Positions 19,880 to 28,639 of a stretch of 64,000 nucleotides of DNA are shown here, piece after piece. Each line of letters opens with the position of its first letter. Positions within the stretch are counted from its first letter, which is position 1. Both the position numbers and the translations under genes were made by a program. Where the stretch lies: NCBI RefSeq assembly GCF_001494635.1, contig NZ_LOJF01000001.1:868001-932000 (forward strand), in the 5' to 3' direction. This stretch comes from Tractidigestivibacter scatoligenes. Its GTDB lineage: Bacteria > Actinomycetota > Coriobacteriia > Coriobacteriales > Atopobiaceae. Below the pieces are notes generated by a model that searched no databases, had not been told where the DNA came from, and saw only the letters and a program-made list of their open reading frames with translations.

Positions 19880-19997
19880 GGAGATGGGCCCAACCGTTCG
19901 GAATCCGCGACATCTCTGACATGCCGCGCAATCTCGCCGTTTAGAGGCCTCTAACCGTTCGGAAAATTCCTAAATGGCGAAATCCTGCGGCAAGATG
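19880..19997. repeat. Palindromic element with CCGAACGG/CCGTTCGG half-sites
   Basis: An imperfect hairpin pairs TGCCGCGCAATCTCGCC (about 19922) with its complement near 19990. It contains TAACCGTTCGG and related half-sites. Similar elements occur at 45597-45657 and 51811-51964. Confidence 0.7.
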
Positions 19998-20045
19998 TTG
20001 CCGCCGAGAGGGACTGCCCGCCGAGAGGGGCGTCAGCCCGTTCGT

Positions 20046-20211
20046 TGTTACCGGCTCGACGCGAGCCGGCGGCGTCCGCCGAGTTGGCAGTCGAGAACCT
20101 CGATGCGCCGGTAACAAGCCTCCGGCGGTGCAGCTCCGCTATTCCCGGCTCGTCACAGGCTCGTCGCATCTGCCCAGTTGGCAGCCGAGATGCACGACGA
20201 GCCGGGAATAG
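20046..20211. repeat. Two adjacent hairpins with a shared loop motif
   Basis: Hairpin 1 spans 20046-20116 with arms TGTTACCGG/CCGGTAACA. Hairpin 2 spans 20139-20211 with perfect 16-bp arms CTATTCCCGGCTCGTC and complement. Both carry (C/G)AGTTGGCAG in the loop, as does the hairpin at 293-373, although the stems are unrelated. Confidence 0.8.
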
Positions 20212-20228
20212 CGGGATGCCCAGAAAAC

Positions 20229-20262
20229 CAAAAAAGAGGGGTCCCGGCATAGCCGAGACCCC
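20229..20262 (-). terminator. Terminator after choloylglycine hydrolase gene
   Basis: On the minus strand GGGGTCTCGG pairs with CCGGGACCCC around a short loop, followed by TCTTTTTTGG. Confidence 0.9.
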
Positions 20263-20287
20263 ATACCTCGCAGCAAGCAAGCCCGCG

Positions 20288-21250
20288 CTACGCCCTCGGG
20301 TCCGCCACCTGCACCAGCTCGGTGCCCTCGGTGTCGTAGTCGTCCATGGTAACGCTACGAATTGCGGGGTCCTCGTAGGTGTTGAAGTAGTACGTGCGCG
20401 TGGCCGCGGAGTAGCCGCCAGTGTACACGGTGCGCTCAAACTCGCCGTTGGTCATGCGGGCCGCGCCGTCGATCATGGCAACGCCCTCAAGCTCGTGGAA
20501 CATGCGGCTCACGTTTGCCTTCTCGCCCGACTGCACCGGATAGTGCGAGTTGAGATACGCAACGCGCACAAAGCGCGAGGTAGAGTAGTAGTCACCGGGA
20601 ATCCCGCGCATGCCTGCGCCGGAGCCATAGGGGAGAAGCTCGGCCTTGTCCCACACCACGTTCTGCGGCAGCTCGTTGGAGACGTTCATGTAGTTGCGCA
20701 GGTTCTCGCGGTGCCAGGCAAAGCCAGGCTGGTTGGCCAGGACGTCCACGTCGTCGTGATAGACCTCCATGCCCTGGGCCGTCTGCTCGACCACAATGCT
20801 CCTCGTGGCGTCGCCAATGATCCAGTGCAGCAGCGACACGGGGTACTTATCGTTGATGGGCTTGCCAACAATCACCAGGTCATCAAGGGTGCGCTCGACC
20901 TCGTCAACGGTCGTGAAGTTGGCCACAACCCACAGTGGGAACTCGTAGGCGGCAACGTTGGTCTTGCCCTCAACCGGGGCGTCAGCGTACTGCGCATAGC
21001 CCGGGAAGTTGAGGCCGGCCACGCCCAGCCCAGAGGCGTTGGCGCAGTCAAAGTAGAGCGGCATTCCCTCCTCGACAATGCCCATGCCAATCACGGGCTC
21101 GCGCATGCCCGTAACGGCGCCAAACGGGGAGTTGGGCTTGAAGCCGCGCGGCGTCACCACGACGCGCTCGCCGTACCCGCAGCTCCAGTCGAGGTTTCGC
21201 GCGAGGTACATCTGACCCTTGTCGTCTGTGAACCTGATTGCCGTGCACAT
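20288..21250 (-). CDS. Choloylglycine hydrolase family (bile salt hydrolase-like)
   Basis: An Ntn-hydrolase of 320 residues that cleaves amide bonds, in most gut relatives those of conjugated bile salts. The nucleophile is Cys2, exposed after removal of Met1 (MCTAIRF). Arg18 and Asp21 lie in LARNLDWS, and NQPGFAWHREN matches the conserved Asn region. ATG 21250 follows CAGGAGG. Penicillin V acylases and other amidases share these residues, so the bile-salt substrate is likely but not proven. The gene is followed by its own terminator and sits 75 bp after the M18 aminopeptidase gene on the same strand. Confidence 0.9.
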   Translation of the reverse strand: MCTAIRFTDDKGQMYLARNLDWSCGYGERVVVTPRGFKPNSPFGAVTGMREPVIGMGIVEEGMPLYFDCANASGLGVAGLNFPGYAQYADAPVEGKTNVAAYEFPLWVVANFTTVDEVERTLDDLVIVGKPINDKYPVSLLHWIIGDATRSIVVEQTAQGMEVYHDDVDVLANQPGFAWHRENLRNYMNVSNELPQNVVWDKAELLPYGSGAGMRGIPGDYYSTSRFVRVAYLNSHYPVQSGEKANVSRMFHELEGVAMIDGAARMTNGEFERTVYTGGYSAATRTYYFNTYEDPAIRSVTMDDYDTEGTELVQVADPRA

Positions 21251-21325
21251 GACAATGCCTCCTGGTTCCTAGGAACGAGCCCGGCCTGCATGGACCAGTG
21301 CCGAGACCGTCCAAACGAGTGCCTG

Positions 21326-22693
21326 CTAGACCATGTCTACCCGCTCCGCACCAGTAATTCTCAGGTAAGCCGAGAAGAACTCGCGTAACGCACGAATGGT
21401 CCACGTGGTGTCGCGCGTGCCCGCCGTCTCGTAGCTGGAGTGCATTGCCAGCTGCGGCAGCCCAATGTCCACGGCGTGAACGCTCACTTGCGTGTTCGAG
21501 AGGTTGCCAAGCGTGGACCCGCCGGCCATATCCGAGCGGTTGGCAAAGGTCTGGTGCGGCACGTCGGCCTTCTCGCACAGTGACACAAAGACGGCCCGGC
21601 TAAAGGCGTCGGTCGTGTACTTCTGGTTGGCGGCCTCCTTCACCACCGGCCCGCCGTTGAGGCGGCAGCGGTTCTCGGCATCGTAGAGCTCGGGGTGGTT
21701 GGGGTGCAATGCGTGGGCGTTGTCGCAGCTCACAAGGAAGGAGCGCGAGAGGGCGCGCAGGTAGTCCTCCTCGCCCATGCCCAGCGCCGCGTTGGCGCGC
21801 ACCAGCGTGTCGTGGAGCAGCGTGGACATGGCCCCCTGCTTGGTGTTGGAGCCAACCTCCTCGTTGTCGAAGCACGCAAAGACGGTGACGCAGCGGCGGT
21901 TCTTCTCGGCGACAAACGCCTCGAGCGACGCGAAGGCGCACTGTAGGTCGTCGAGCTTGGGGGACGAGACAAACTCGTCTGCCATGCCCCAGACGCACGG
22001 GCGCTCGCGGTTCACGAGGAAGAGGTCGCGCGCCAGGATGTCCTCGGGGCTGGCGCCCACGCCCTCGGCAACCATGCGGTCGAAGTCCTCCTCGTGCAGG
22101 CGACCGGCCGAGAAGAGCGGGCAGAGGTCGACGGCCTTGTTGAACGCCTTGCCGTCGTTCACGGAGCGATTGAGGTGGATGGCCACGCTGGGAATGAGCA
22201 GCAGGTCGCGGTCGGGGGCGAAGAGGCGGCTCTCGATGCCCGTGGCTGTGCGCACCAGGACGCGGCCGGCGAGCGACAGAGGCTTGTCGAGCCAGGTGTA
22301 GTCAATCATGCCGCCGTAGCCCTCGACGTTAAGACGCAGGTACTTCTCGGGTCCCTCGAGCACGGGCACGGATTTCACCTTGTAGGTGGGGGAGTCCGCG
22401 TGGGCCGCCGTCATCTGGAAGTGGTAGGTGTCACGGTCGAGGGCGTCCTCACCCACGCGAAAGGCGATGACGCTGGAGCCGTTGCGGGTGGTGTAGTACG
22501 AGCCGCCGGGCTTGACCTCCCAGGCGTCGCCCTCGGGCAGGCGAGTGAATCCGGCCTGGTCAAGGCAGGTGCTGATGGTTGCCGCCGTGTGGAACATGCT
22601 GGGGCAGCGATGGATGAAGTCGATGAGGCGCTCCGAGGTCTCAAGGTCCTCGGCTGTTGCGCCTTCTGCGGTGGGGTGCTTCTCGTCTGGCAT
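21326..22693 (-). CDS. M18-family aminopeptidase
   Basis: Cytosolic zinc aminopeptidase of 455 residues removing N-terminal, often acidic, residues from peptides. Metal-binding and catalytic motifs are TAAHADSPTYKVK, FDNEEVGSNTKQGA and SCDNAHALHPNHPE, followed by NQKYTTDA and the C-terminal SVHAVDIGLPQLAMHSSYE region. I chose ATG 22693 (MPDEKHP) because GAGAGG precedes it; the longer frame to 22852 runs into the upstream repeat region. Confidence 0.94.
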   Translation of the reverse strand: MPDEKHPTAEGATAEDLETSERLIDFIHRCPSMFHTAATISTCLDQAGFTRLPEGDAWEVKPGGSYYTTRNGSSVIAFRVGEDALDRDTYHFQMTAAHADSPTYKVKSVPVLEGPEKYLRLNVEGYGGMIDYTWLDKPLSLAGRVLVRTATGIESRLFAPDRDLLLIPSVAIHLNRSVNDGKAFNKAVDLCPLFSAGRLHEEDFDRMVAEGVGASPEDILARDLFLVNRERPCVWGMADEFVSSPKLDDLQCAFASLEAFVAEKNRRCVTVFACFDNEEVGSNTKQGAMSTLLHDTLVRANAALGMGEEDYLRALSRSFLVSCDNAHALHPNHPELYDAENRCRLNGGPVVKEAANQKYTTDAFSRAVFVSLCEKADVPHQTFANRSDMAGGSTLGNLSNTQVSVHAVDIGLPQLAMHSSYETAGTRDTTWTIRALREFFSAYLRITGAERVDMV

Positions 22694-23043
22694 GCGCGTC
22701 CTCTCTGTTGGTCGTAGCGAGTTGAGCGTAGCACGCGGGCGCGCACGACGCTGGGGACGCGATTTTCGCAGCGGTCCCGTACGAAGTCGCTGCTCGGGCA
22801 TCAAATCGGCGCCGGAGGGTACGTTATCGCAGGAGCTCCGTACAAAACCCACGTTCGGGCGTCTAAATATTTGCGATTATCAGACATTTTTGTACATTCG
22901 GGCCATAGATCAGGTTGCCTGCCTGCTTGCCTGCCGCTCTGCTGCCCCACCGGCGGCTCGCCGGCCTACCGCCCAACCGGCGTGCGGCCGGAGCCACCGT
23001 CAAACCCTACGAAGCAACGTACGCGGCCACAGGTATCGCAAGC
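22694..23043. repeat. Two 61-bp degenerate tandem units in a gene-free gap
   Basis: Units at 22753-22813 and 22814-22874 share the pattern GGRGG..ACG..TTCGCAG...CCGTAC.AA...TCGGGCRTC.AAAT. The same unit recurs at 28373-28554 and 51696-51756. The rest of the gap is GC-rich without a gene. Confidence 0.75.
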
Positions 23044-23973
23044 TCACTTATTGCTCGGGGGCGTCTCTTTGCCCTTGCTCGGCTGGCACATGCCCTCCGG
23101 CCTTCCATTCTCGTCTTCGTCGACGGCCGTGGCATCGACCGCTAGGCCAGAGCCGCACGAGGCACTCGCCAGTCCGTCCGAAGTGCCCGCAGGTCCACCT
23201 AGGGCGTTAGAGATCGTTGAGAGAATAAGGCTGCGAATGGCGGTGGATTGCCTGACAGGGATGGGTACCCGCTCGCCGTTAGTGAGGTTTATCTCGTCTC
23301 TGCCTATGCTCGACACCATGAGCGCATTGACCGCGTAGCTGCGATGTACGCGCACAAAGTAGGAGGGGAAGCGCCCCAGCGTGCTAGTTAGCGACTCACG
23401 CATCTTGAAGGGCTCGGGCGCCGTGTGAACCATGCTGTACTGGTGCCTGGCTTCAAGATAACTTGTGCGGGCGGGATCAACCACGTGATTCCTGCCACTG
23501 CTGTCTTTCATTACGAGCGGGCGTTTCTCCCACGTTGGGAGGTTAGCCAGAGCAATGGCCGATCCCATTGAGCGGCCGTAGTCGGTATCCATGAAATTGA
23601 CGCCTACGGGGACGGATATGATTAGTTGAGCCAGCTTGATGCCGGCGAGAGTGTCTTTCCATACGGCTACGCTGGTTAGCTTGGTCTCGTGCTTCGCATC
23701 ATTCGATACCGAAACAACGACAAAACATATTGATGTATTTGCGTCGCGGTAGGTTACCTCGCATCGCTGCGTCTCGTACTCAAGGCGCTGGAACAGTGGC
23801 TGCAGCTTAATGCGAAGCTCGACGAATTTGGAGGCGCCAATCCCAAGAGATCCTTCAAAAGGACCCACAAAGAAAAAGTCGGTTGCCAGCATGTCCGCGC
23901 ACGCACTCATGTTTCCCTTCCATAGCTGGAGGAGAAAATCCTTCGTGGAAGCGATGAGATTAAATTCCCGCAC
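23044..23973 (-). CDS. LytTR-type regulator with N-terminal SnoaL/NTF2-like domain
   Basis: About 309 residues. The N-terminal half (KDFLLQLWKGNMSACADMLA, then FFFVGPF) looks like a SnoaL/NTF2-like small-molecule fold rather than a response-regulator receiver. Residues about 165-255 form a LytTR DNA-binding domain (DPARTSYLEARHQYSMVHT, FVRVHRSYAVNALMV, ERVPIPVRQS). The C-terminal 50 residues are low-complexity. GTG 23973 has AAAAGG upstream; TTG 23997 is an alternative without one. No histidine kinase is adjacent. LytTR proteins often control surface or virulence factors, and a surface-protein remnant lies upstream. Confidence 0.75.
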   Translation of the reverse strand: MREFNLIASTKDFLLQLWKGNMSACADMLATDFFFVGPFEGSLGIGASKFVELRIKLQPLFQRLEYETQRCEVTYRDANTSICFVVVSVSNDAKHETKLTSVAVWKDTLAGIKLAQLIISVPVGVNFMDTDYGRSMGSAIALANLPTWEKRPLVMKDSSGRNHVVDPARTSYLEARHQYSMVHTAPEPFKMRESLTSTLGRFPSYFVRVHRSYAVNALMVSSIGRDEINLTNGERVPIPVRQSTAIRSLILSTISNALGGPAGTSDGLASASCGSGLAVDATAVDEDENGRPEGMCQPSKGKETPPSNK

Positions 23974-24415
23974 GGACAGAGCCTTTTCGTGAACCAATGG
24001 AGCCGAGAAAGAACCGGGTACTCAACTGATGCGTCAAGCCATGGAGCAGCTTTACGGGCCCAAGCCACAAATGATAATGACGCTATGATTAAGCAGCCAT
24101 TATATAATACCGAAAACGCAGGAACACAAAATGACTTGTCTGTTGAGACTCGATAAGCATCCATTCGGTCATTTTATTCGCTGCCGCCTTAGCACGTCTG
24201 TCTTCAGCGAAAGCAAGGGACTCGCACATCGGGTGCGGGCTGGCGAAAGGTGCGCTTCAGGCCAGCGCCAGGCCACTAACGAATTGCGACGGGTTCCAAC
24301 ATAAACGCGTGTCGCTTGAGCTTGGGATATGGGGTAGCGCGGAGAGAGCTGATACAAAACCGCATGGAGTAATGTCAAAGCTGCCATATAGCCGTCTGGT
24401 TGTCGTCAGATGTAA
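23974..24415. other. A/T-richer gene-free stretch between regulator and surface-protein remnant
   Basis: No intact gene. It is visibly richer in A/T than its surroundings. ATTATATAAT at 24099-24108 gives a good -10 element toward the LytTR gene. The remainder may be scar sequence from the event that removed the 5' part of the surface-protein gene. Confidence 0.5.
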
Positions 24416-24901
24416 GGGCCGGAATTCGGTGATGCTCCTTCCTCAAAGCAGACGTTTACGTTTGACTTCGAGGCGCTTGATGGTGCTCCGCTTCCCGGGG
24501 GCGCCCAGAACGGCAAGCTCGTGGTGACCATCTACGGCGAGGGAACCGTCGAGCTTGGTCAGGTTAGCTTCGCTAAGCCCGGCTACGTATACCGCTGTTA
24601 CGAGGAGACGGGCGATGCCGAAGGCTATACCTACGACCAGACCGTGTATACCGTTACCTATGAGGTGACCGAGACCGTTGATGGCCTCGATTACACACGC
24701 ACCATTACCAAGGACAACGGCGAGCAGGCAGAGGGTCTTGACTTCACGAACTCCTATAAGAAGCCCGTTGAAGTGGCAAAGAACCCTAATACCTCAGATG
24801 CAACTCCTGTTGGTACCATGCAGGTGATCGCAGCCTTGGGCGTTGCGGCTATCGCGATTGCCCTTGTCGCCCGCTTTGGAAAGCAGAAGAAGCAGAACTA
24901 G
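24416..24901 (+). pseudogene. Decapitated LPXTG-like surface protein (C-terminal fragment)
   Basis: An open frame starting right after a stop at 24413 encodes one Spy0128-like isopeptide domain (QTFTFDFEALDGAPLPGG, VSFAKPGYVYRCYEE, YDQTVYTVTYEV, LDFTNSYK), then NPNTSD, a hydrophobic helix and GKQKKQN. This is the C terminus of a sortase-anchored protein. No signal peptide or plausible start precedes the domain, so the 5' part is missing; the GTG at 24521 lies in the middle of the domain. It is followed by an intact terminator, which supports descent from a functional gene. Confidence 0.8.
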
Positions 24902-24926
24902 CACTAGATAACAATTTGATTCACCT

Positions 24927-24963
24927 GAACCGCCCCTCTTGAAAGAGGGGCGGTTCTCCTTTA
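24927..24963 (+). terminator. Terminator after surface-protein remnant
   Basis: 13-bp stem (24927-24939 with 24944-24956), TGAA loop, then TCCTTTA. Confidence 0.88.
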
Positions 24964-25068
24964 GGCTACCTTACGTTGTATGAAAGACGGGCTGGCCTTT
25001 GGCAAGCCGCCCGAGAGACGGGAGAGGACCTTGCGCAACTAGACGCTGCCCCATTGGGCGAGAAGTAC

Positions 25069-25110
25069 ATGCCCACCCGCCGGCGCGTTGCGCTGGCCCT
25101 GCGTCTGTGA
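25069..25110 (+). CDS. Possible leader peptide upstream of ABC-F gene
   Basis: A 13-codon frame, MPTRRRVALALRL, ends 7 bp before the ABC-F start, with GCGAGAAG upstream. Leader peptides that sense stalled ribosomes often precede ABC-F resistance genes. The evidence here is position only. Confidence 0.25.
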   Translation: MPTRRRVALALRL

Positions 25111-25117
25111 GGTCTTT

Positions 25118-26635
25118 ATGCAACTTAACCTTACCAACATCCACTACAGCTATGCCGGGAGTCCGCGTGAAGTGCTTCACGGCGTTACCTTAAGCCTGCC
25201 CACTGGCTGGACCGGCGTGGTTGGCGACAACGGCTGCGGCAAGTCCACGCTTGCTCGGATTGCCACGGGCGAGTTGCGTCCTACGTCGGGGAGCGTGGGG
25301 CCCACAGGCCTTGTCGCCGCATACTGCGAGCAGGACAGCGCGCTTGCTCCTGCGGGGCTTCTCGACTTTGCCGCTGCTTGGGACCGCGATTCCGTGCGCC
25401 TGCGCGACGCGCTGGGCATTGGCGACGATTGGGCATGGCGCTTTGGCGAGCTCTCCTCCGGGCAGCAGAAGCGCCTTCAGGTGGCGGTGGCACTCTGGAG
25501 CCGACCGGACGTGCTGGTGCTGGATGAGCCCACAAACCACCTTGATGCGCCTACGCGCAAGGCGGTCCTACTCGCGCTGCGTTCCTTCTCTGGCGTGGGA
25601 ATTCTCATCTCGCACGACCGAGACCTTCTCGACGCGTTGGTGGAGAGATGTGTCTCCTTTGAGGGAGGAGAGGTGCTCGTACGGCCTGGCAATTACTCGC
25701 ATGCCTTTGAGCAGCGGCAGCGCGAGAGTGCGGCAGCCGCAGACGCTCAGGCGCGTGCGAGGCGAGAGGAGCGTCGCCTGGCGGCCGAGCGCCAGCGACG
25801 GGTGGAGGCTGCCTCGCGTGCGGGCGGCCTGCGGAGCAGGCGCGGCCTTGACCCGCGTGACCATGACGCACGCGAGAAGATTGGCCGCGCGATTGTCTCG
25901 GGCAAGGACGGGCGCGCCACGCATCTTGCCACAACACTTGATGCACGTATTAGGGGCGAGCGCGACCGTGTGCAGGCGTCATACGTCGAGCGGTGCTATG
26001 ACGGCAACGTTCCTTCGTTTGGCGAGCGGTCGAGAAGGTCGGTCATTGCGCGGTTGCCGGGGGGGACGGTGCGCTATGGTGGGGTTCCAGATGCCCCGGG
26101 TGTTGCTGTGCCGGAGCTGTTCCTTGGTTCGGCGGACCATGTTGGCGTTGTTGGTCCCAATGGATCAGGTAAGTCGACGCTGGTCAGGGCACTTGTCGCA
26201 GCGGTTCCCAAGGATGTTCCCATGCTTTATGTGCCTCAGGAGATTGGCGTGGATGCGGCAAGGCGTGCCCGCGCTCGGCTGAAGGACCTTGCCGCCGATG
26301 AGAAGGGGCAGGTACTCTCCGTTGTGGCGCAGCTCAATTCTCGGCCTGATGCGCTGCTTGAGGAGGGCGAGCTAAGCCCTGGTGAGTTGCGTAAACTCGT
26401 GCTGGCGGAGGCGGTTCTCACAAAGCCGCAGCTCTTGGTGATGGACGAGCCAACAAATCACCTCGACCTGCACTCAATTGAGGCGCTGGAGCGTTTGCTC
26501 TCCGACTTCCCTGGCGCGGTGGTTCTGGTTTCGCACGATGCGCGGGTGGTGCGGTCGAGCTGCGGGAGAATCTGGGAACTGCTGCCGGCGAGTGGTGACG
26601 ACTTTACCAGCGGTGCGGTTCTGGTGGAGCGCTGA
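25118..26635 (+). CDS. ABC-F family ATPase (ribosome protection or translation factor)
   Basis: A 505-residue cytosolic protein with two ABC nucleotide-binding domains and no membrane helices. Domain 1 has Walker A GDNGCGKST, signature LSSGQQKR and Walker B VLVLDEPTNHLD. A charged, Arg/Ala-rich linker (about 205-290) follows. Domain 2 has GPNGSGKST, LSPGELRKL and LLVMDEPTNHLD. DEPTNHLD in both domains is diagnostic of ABC-F. ATG 25118 follows GTGAGG. Members either protect ribosomes from antibiotics (Lsa/Vga/Msr types) or act as translation factors; sequence alone does not settle which. Confidence 0.92.
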   Translation: MQLNLTNIHYSYAGSPREVLHGVTLSLPTGWTGVVGDNGCGKSTLARIATGELRPTSGSVGPTGLVAAYCEQDSALAPAGLLDFAAAWDRDSVRLRDALGIGDDWAWRFGELSSGQQKRLQVAVALWSRPDVLVLDEPTNHLDAPTRKAVLLALRSFSGVGILISHDRDLLDALVERCVSFEGGEVLVRPGNYSHAFEQRQRESAAAADAQARARREERRLAAERQRRVEAASRAGGLRSRRGLDPRDHDAREKIGRAIVSGKDGRATHLATTLDARIRGERDRVQASYVERCYDGNVPSFGERSRRSVIARLPGGTVRYGGVPDAPGVAVPELFLGSADHVGVVGPNGSGKSTLVRALVAAVPKDVPMLYVPQEIGVDAARRARARLKDLAADEKGQVLSVVAQLNSRPDALLEEGELSPGELRKLVLAEAVLTKPQLLVMDEPTNHLDLHSIEALERLLSDFPGAVVLVSHDARVVRSSCGRIWELLPASGDDFTSGAVLVER

Positions 26636-26691
26636 GCGTGGTTTGGGGCGCCCTACATGGGGACGCTTGAGCTTATTGCCAAGATAGAAGT

Positions 26692-26723
26692 GGCCGCCCG
26701 GCACGTGGGGGTGCCGGGCGGCC
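26692..26723. terminator. Hairpin between convergent genes
   Basis: A perfect 13-bp GC stem (26692-26704 with 26711-26723) lies between the convergent ABC-F and FMN-reductase genes. No clear U-run follows, so termination is inferred. Confidence 0.55.
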
Positions 26724-26747
26724 TGCTTGCAGCGTATTTCTCGCGTC

Positions 26748-27302
26748 TTACGCGATGAACTCAAGGAAGGCTTCTGCCTGGGCGGAAAGGGCGGCCTCGT
26801 CTTCGGGGGAGAGGGTCAGCGTGCCGGACATCCAGGACTCGCCGGAGAGGGCGATGCCGGTCTCCTTCTCGGTCATGACCTGCGCACCCACAAAGGCGAG
26901 AAGCGCGTCGAGCGCGGCACGCATCTCGGCGGTGGCGGTGCGGCCACCCGCGCCGGAGACGGTTGCGCGCATGCCGCCGGAAACGGCGGTGTCGCGACCC
27001 TTGCCGGGGAGCGGCCTGCTCAGCCAGTCGACCAGGTTCTTCACGTGGCCGGGGAACGAGGCGTTGTACTGCGGGCTCACAAACCACACGCCGTCGGCCT
27101 GACGAACGGCCTCGCGCACGGCTGCGACCTCCGGGCGCTCGGGATCCTCGAGGTCCTGGTTCATGAGGGGCAGTGCCGAGTAGTAGAGCCTGCTCACGTT
27201 GGCACGGCCCTCAAGCAGCGCCTCGATGCGCTGGGCCAGCTGCTCGTTGAAGCCGTTCTTGCGGAGGGTCCCCACCACGATGAGGACGTTCTTCTCTGCC
27301 AT
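26748..27302 (-). CDS. NADPH-dependent FMN reductase family protein
   Basis: A 184-residue flavodoxin-fold oxidoreductase. It starts with the flavin-phosphate loop VVGTLRKNGFNEQLA and has the family's SPQYNASFPGHVKNLVDW segment, which lines the flavin site. Relatives reduce quinones, azo dyes, nitro compounds or chromate; the substrate is unknown. It is divergent from an HxlR regulator gene, a common arrangement in which the regulator senses electrophilic or redox stress and controls the reductase. Confidence 0.9.
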   Translation of the reverse strand: MAEKNVLIVVGTLRKNGFNEQLAQRIEALLEGRANVSRLYYSALPLMNQDLEDPERPEVAAVREAVRQADGVWFVSPQYNASFPGHVKNLVDWLSRPLPGKGRDTAVSGGMRATVSGAGGRTATAEMRAALDALLAFVGAQVMTEKETGIALSGESWMSGTLTLSPEDEAALSAQAEAFLEFIA

Positions 27303-27335
27303 TGCTCTCTCCTGTTCAGTCGGGTGTGTCGACTT

Positions 27336-27426
27336 GGTAGCAACTCTGTACTAAAATCAGTGTACCCAATATATGTGAGTGTTTGTATAACGTTTTTTCT
27401 CGATACTTGGTATTAGTTGAGATACC
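27336..27426. promoter_or_regulatory. Candidate HxlR operator region
   Basis: The divergent intergenic region has GGTATTAGTTGAGATACC (27409-27426), with GGTAT/ATACC arms, and a related ACTTGGTAGCAAC...GTAC stretch at about 27332-27351. Both genes could be controlled from here. Confidence 0.45.
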
Positions 27427-27457
27427 ATCTGCTACCAGCAGGAAGGGACGGCATCGC

Positions 27458-27808
27458 ATGCGAAGCACACCCAAAGACTTTGGTGTCTGTCCATTTGTGA
27501 CCGCACAGTGGCTGCTTCAGGGCAAATGGTCGATCGTGATTCTCCATCACCTCAGCGAGGGCAAGCTGCGCTTTGGCGAACTTGAGCGCCGCATGCCCGA
27601 GCTTACGCACTCCACGCTCTCCTCGCAGCTCAAGCGGCTGGAGACAGAGGGGCTGGTGCGCCGCGAGGTCTTCCCGGAGGTGCCGCCGCGCGTGGAGTAC
27701 TCGCTCACGCAGGTGGGGGAGGACTTTGTTCCGGTGCTCTCGAGCATTGAGACGTGGGGCGAGGGCTACATCGAGCACCTGCACAAGGGGGATGTCGAGC
27801 TGCGATAG
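27458..27808 (+). CDS. HxlR-family transcriptional regulator
   Basis: A 116-residue winged-helix regulator. The motif CPFVTAQWLLQGKWSIVILHHL is the family hallmark, with an N-terminal Cys that in relatives senses thiol stress. RRMPELTHSTLSSQLKRLE is the recognition region. ATG 27458 follows GGAAGGG; the upstream frame from 27383 lacks a ribosome binding site. It is divergent from the FMN reductase gene. Confidence 0.93.
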   Translation: MRSTPKDFGVCPFVTAQWLLQGKWSIVILHHLSEGKLRFGELERRMPELTHSTLSSQLKRLETEGLVRREVFPEVPPRVEYSLTQVGEDFVPVLSSIETWGEGYIEHLHKGDVELR

Positions 27809-27877
27809 GGACGGGGCGAGTGACCGTCGCGGGTGCGTGTAGCCGCGGTGGCGACTGCGGCGGTCGCCGGCGCGGCG

Positions 27878-28234
27878 CTAGTCCTTGGCGCCGAGAAGCC
27901 CGCTCACTACGCTTACGATGAGCGCGACAAAGAGTGTGCCCCAGAATCCCGTGACAACCACGCCCATGCCAAAGACGCTTGAGGCGAGGTTGGACGCGAG
28001 CGACACCATGAGCGCGTCGATCACAAACGTGAAAAGCCCCAACGTGAGGATTGTCGCTGGGATTGAGAGAATCTGAATGATGGGCTTCACGATTGCGTTC
28101 ATCACGCAGAGCATGAGAGCAAAGGCCAGGTACGCCGCCCATTGCGGTTGGCCAATCACGTGCGCCGAGGGGACAAGGGCAACCGCGACAAATGACGCTA
28201 TGGCGGTCGCAAGTACGGACATAAGCGTTCTCAT
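27878..28234 (-). CDS. Small four-helix membrane protein, phage holin family IV (YvlD-like)
   Basis: A 118-residue hydrophobic protein with four predicted membrane helices and the conserved NAIVKPIIQILSIPATILTLGLF segment of the superfamily IV holin-like/YvlD proteins. No phage genes lie nearby and such proteins are widespread on chromosomes, so a lysis role is unlikely. The true function is unknown. Confidence 0.85.
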   Translation of the reverse strand: MRTLMSVLATAIASFVAVALVPSAHVIGQPQWAAYLAFALMLCVMNAIVKPIIQILSIPATILTLGLFTFVIDALMVSLASNLASSVFGMGVVVTGFWGTLFVALIVSVVSGLLGAKD

Positions 28235-28289
28235 GGCTGCTCCTCGCGTTCCAGGGCCGGTGTTGGTTGTTCCATGATACCCGAGCCCG

Positions 28290-28368
28290 CCGCGGGATTA
28301 AGTTGCCCGGTAATGGGATCCCGTTACCGGGCAAACGAATCCCATGGCCAGGCAAGTTAATCCCGCGG
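28290..28368. repeat. CCCGGTAA/GGAATCCC palindromic element, copy 1
   Basis: Perfect 12-bp outer arms CCGCGGGATTAA and complement enclose alternating TTGCCCGG / CCGGGCAA and GGGATCCC-like pieces. Related elements lie at 36130-36228 and 39669-39765. Confidence 0.8.
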
Positions 28369-28372
28369 CGCC

Positions 28373-28554
28373 GGAGGACGCGTTTCCGCAGCAAGTGCGT
28401 ACAATAGCGGCTCTCCGGCGTCATTTTGGCGCCGGAGGGACCATCTCGTACGTGATCCCGTCGAGAACCCTCGTTCAGGCGTCATATTCTCTCCGGAGGG
28501 CACGTTTTGGCAGTAACGACCCTAGAACCTTCGCTCCAGCGTCATTTTGGCGCC
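28373..28554. repeat. Three tandem 61-bp degenerate units
   Basis: Units 28373-28433, 28434-28494 and 28495-28554 (61, 61 and 60 bp), each starting GGAGG and ending near GCGTCATTTTGGCGCC. A partial fourth follows. The same unit occurs in two other gaps of this window. Confidence 0.82.
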
Positions 28555-28639
28555 GTAAGGACGATTTTCTCCGGTTGTTCTCGGGGCAGGGTCGAAAGGG
28601 TATGCGGCGCGAGACTCCCGGAGGCCGAAAGAACCGTGG

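Noticed and set aside
27878-28234. Holin-like gene as evidence for a prophage
   Set aside because: No other phage gene is nearby, and this four-helix family is common on bacterial chromosomes.
22753-28554. 61-bp units considered as CRISPR-like repeats
   Set aside because: No identical repeat/unique spacer alternation; the whole unit is degenerate and no cas genes are present.
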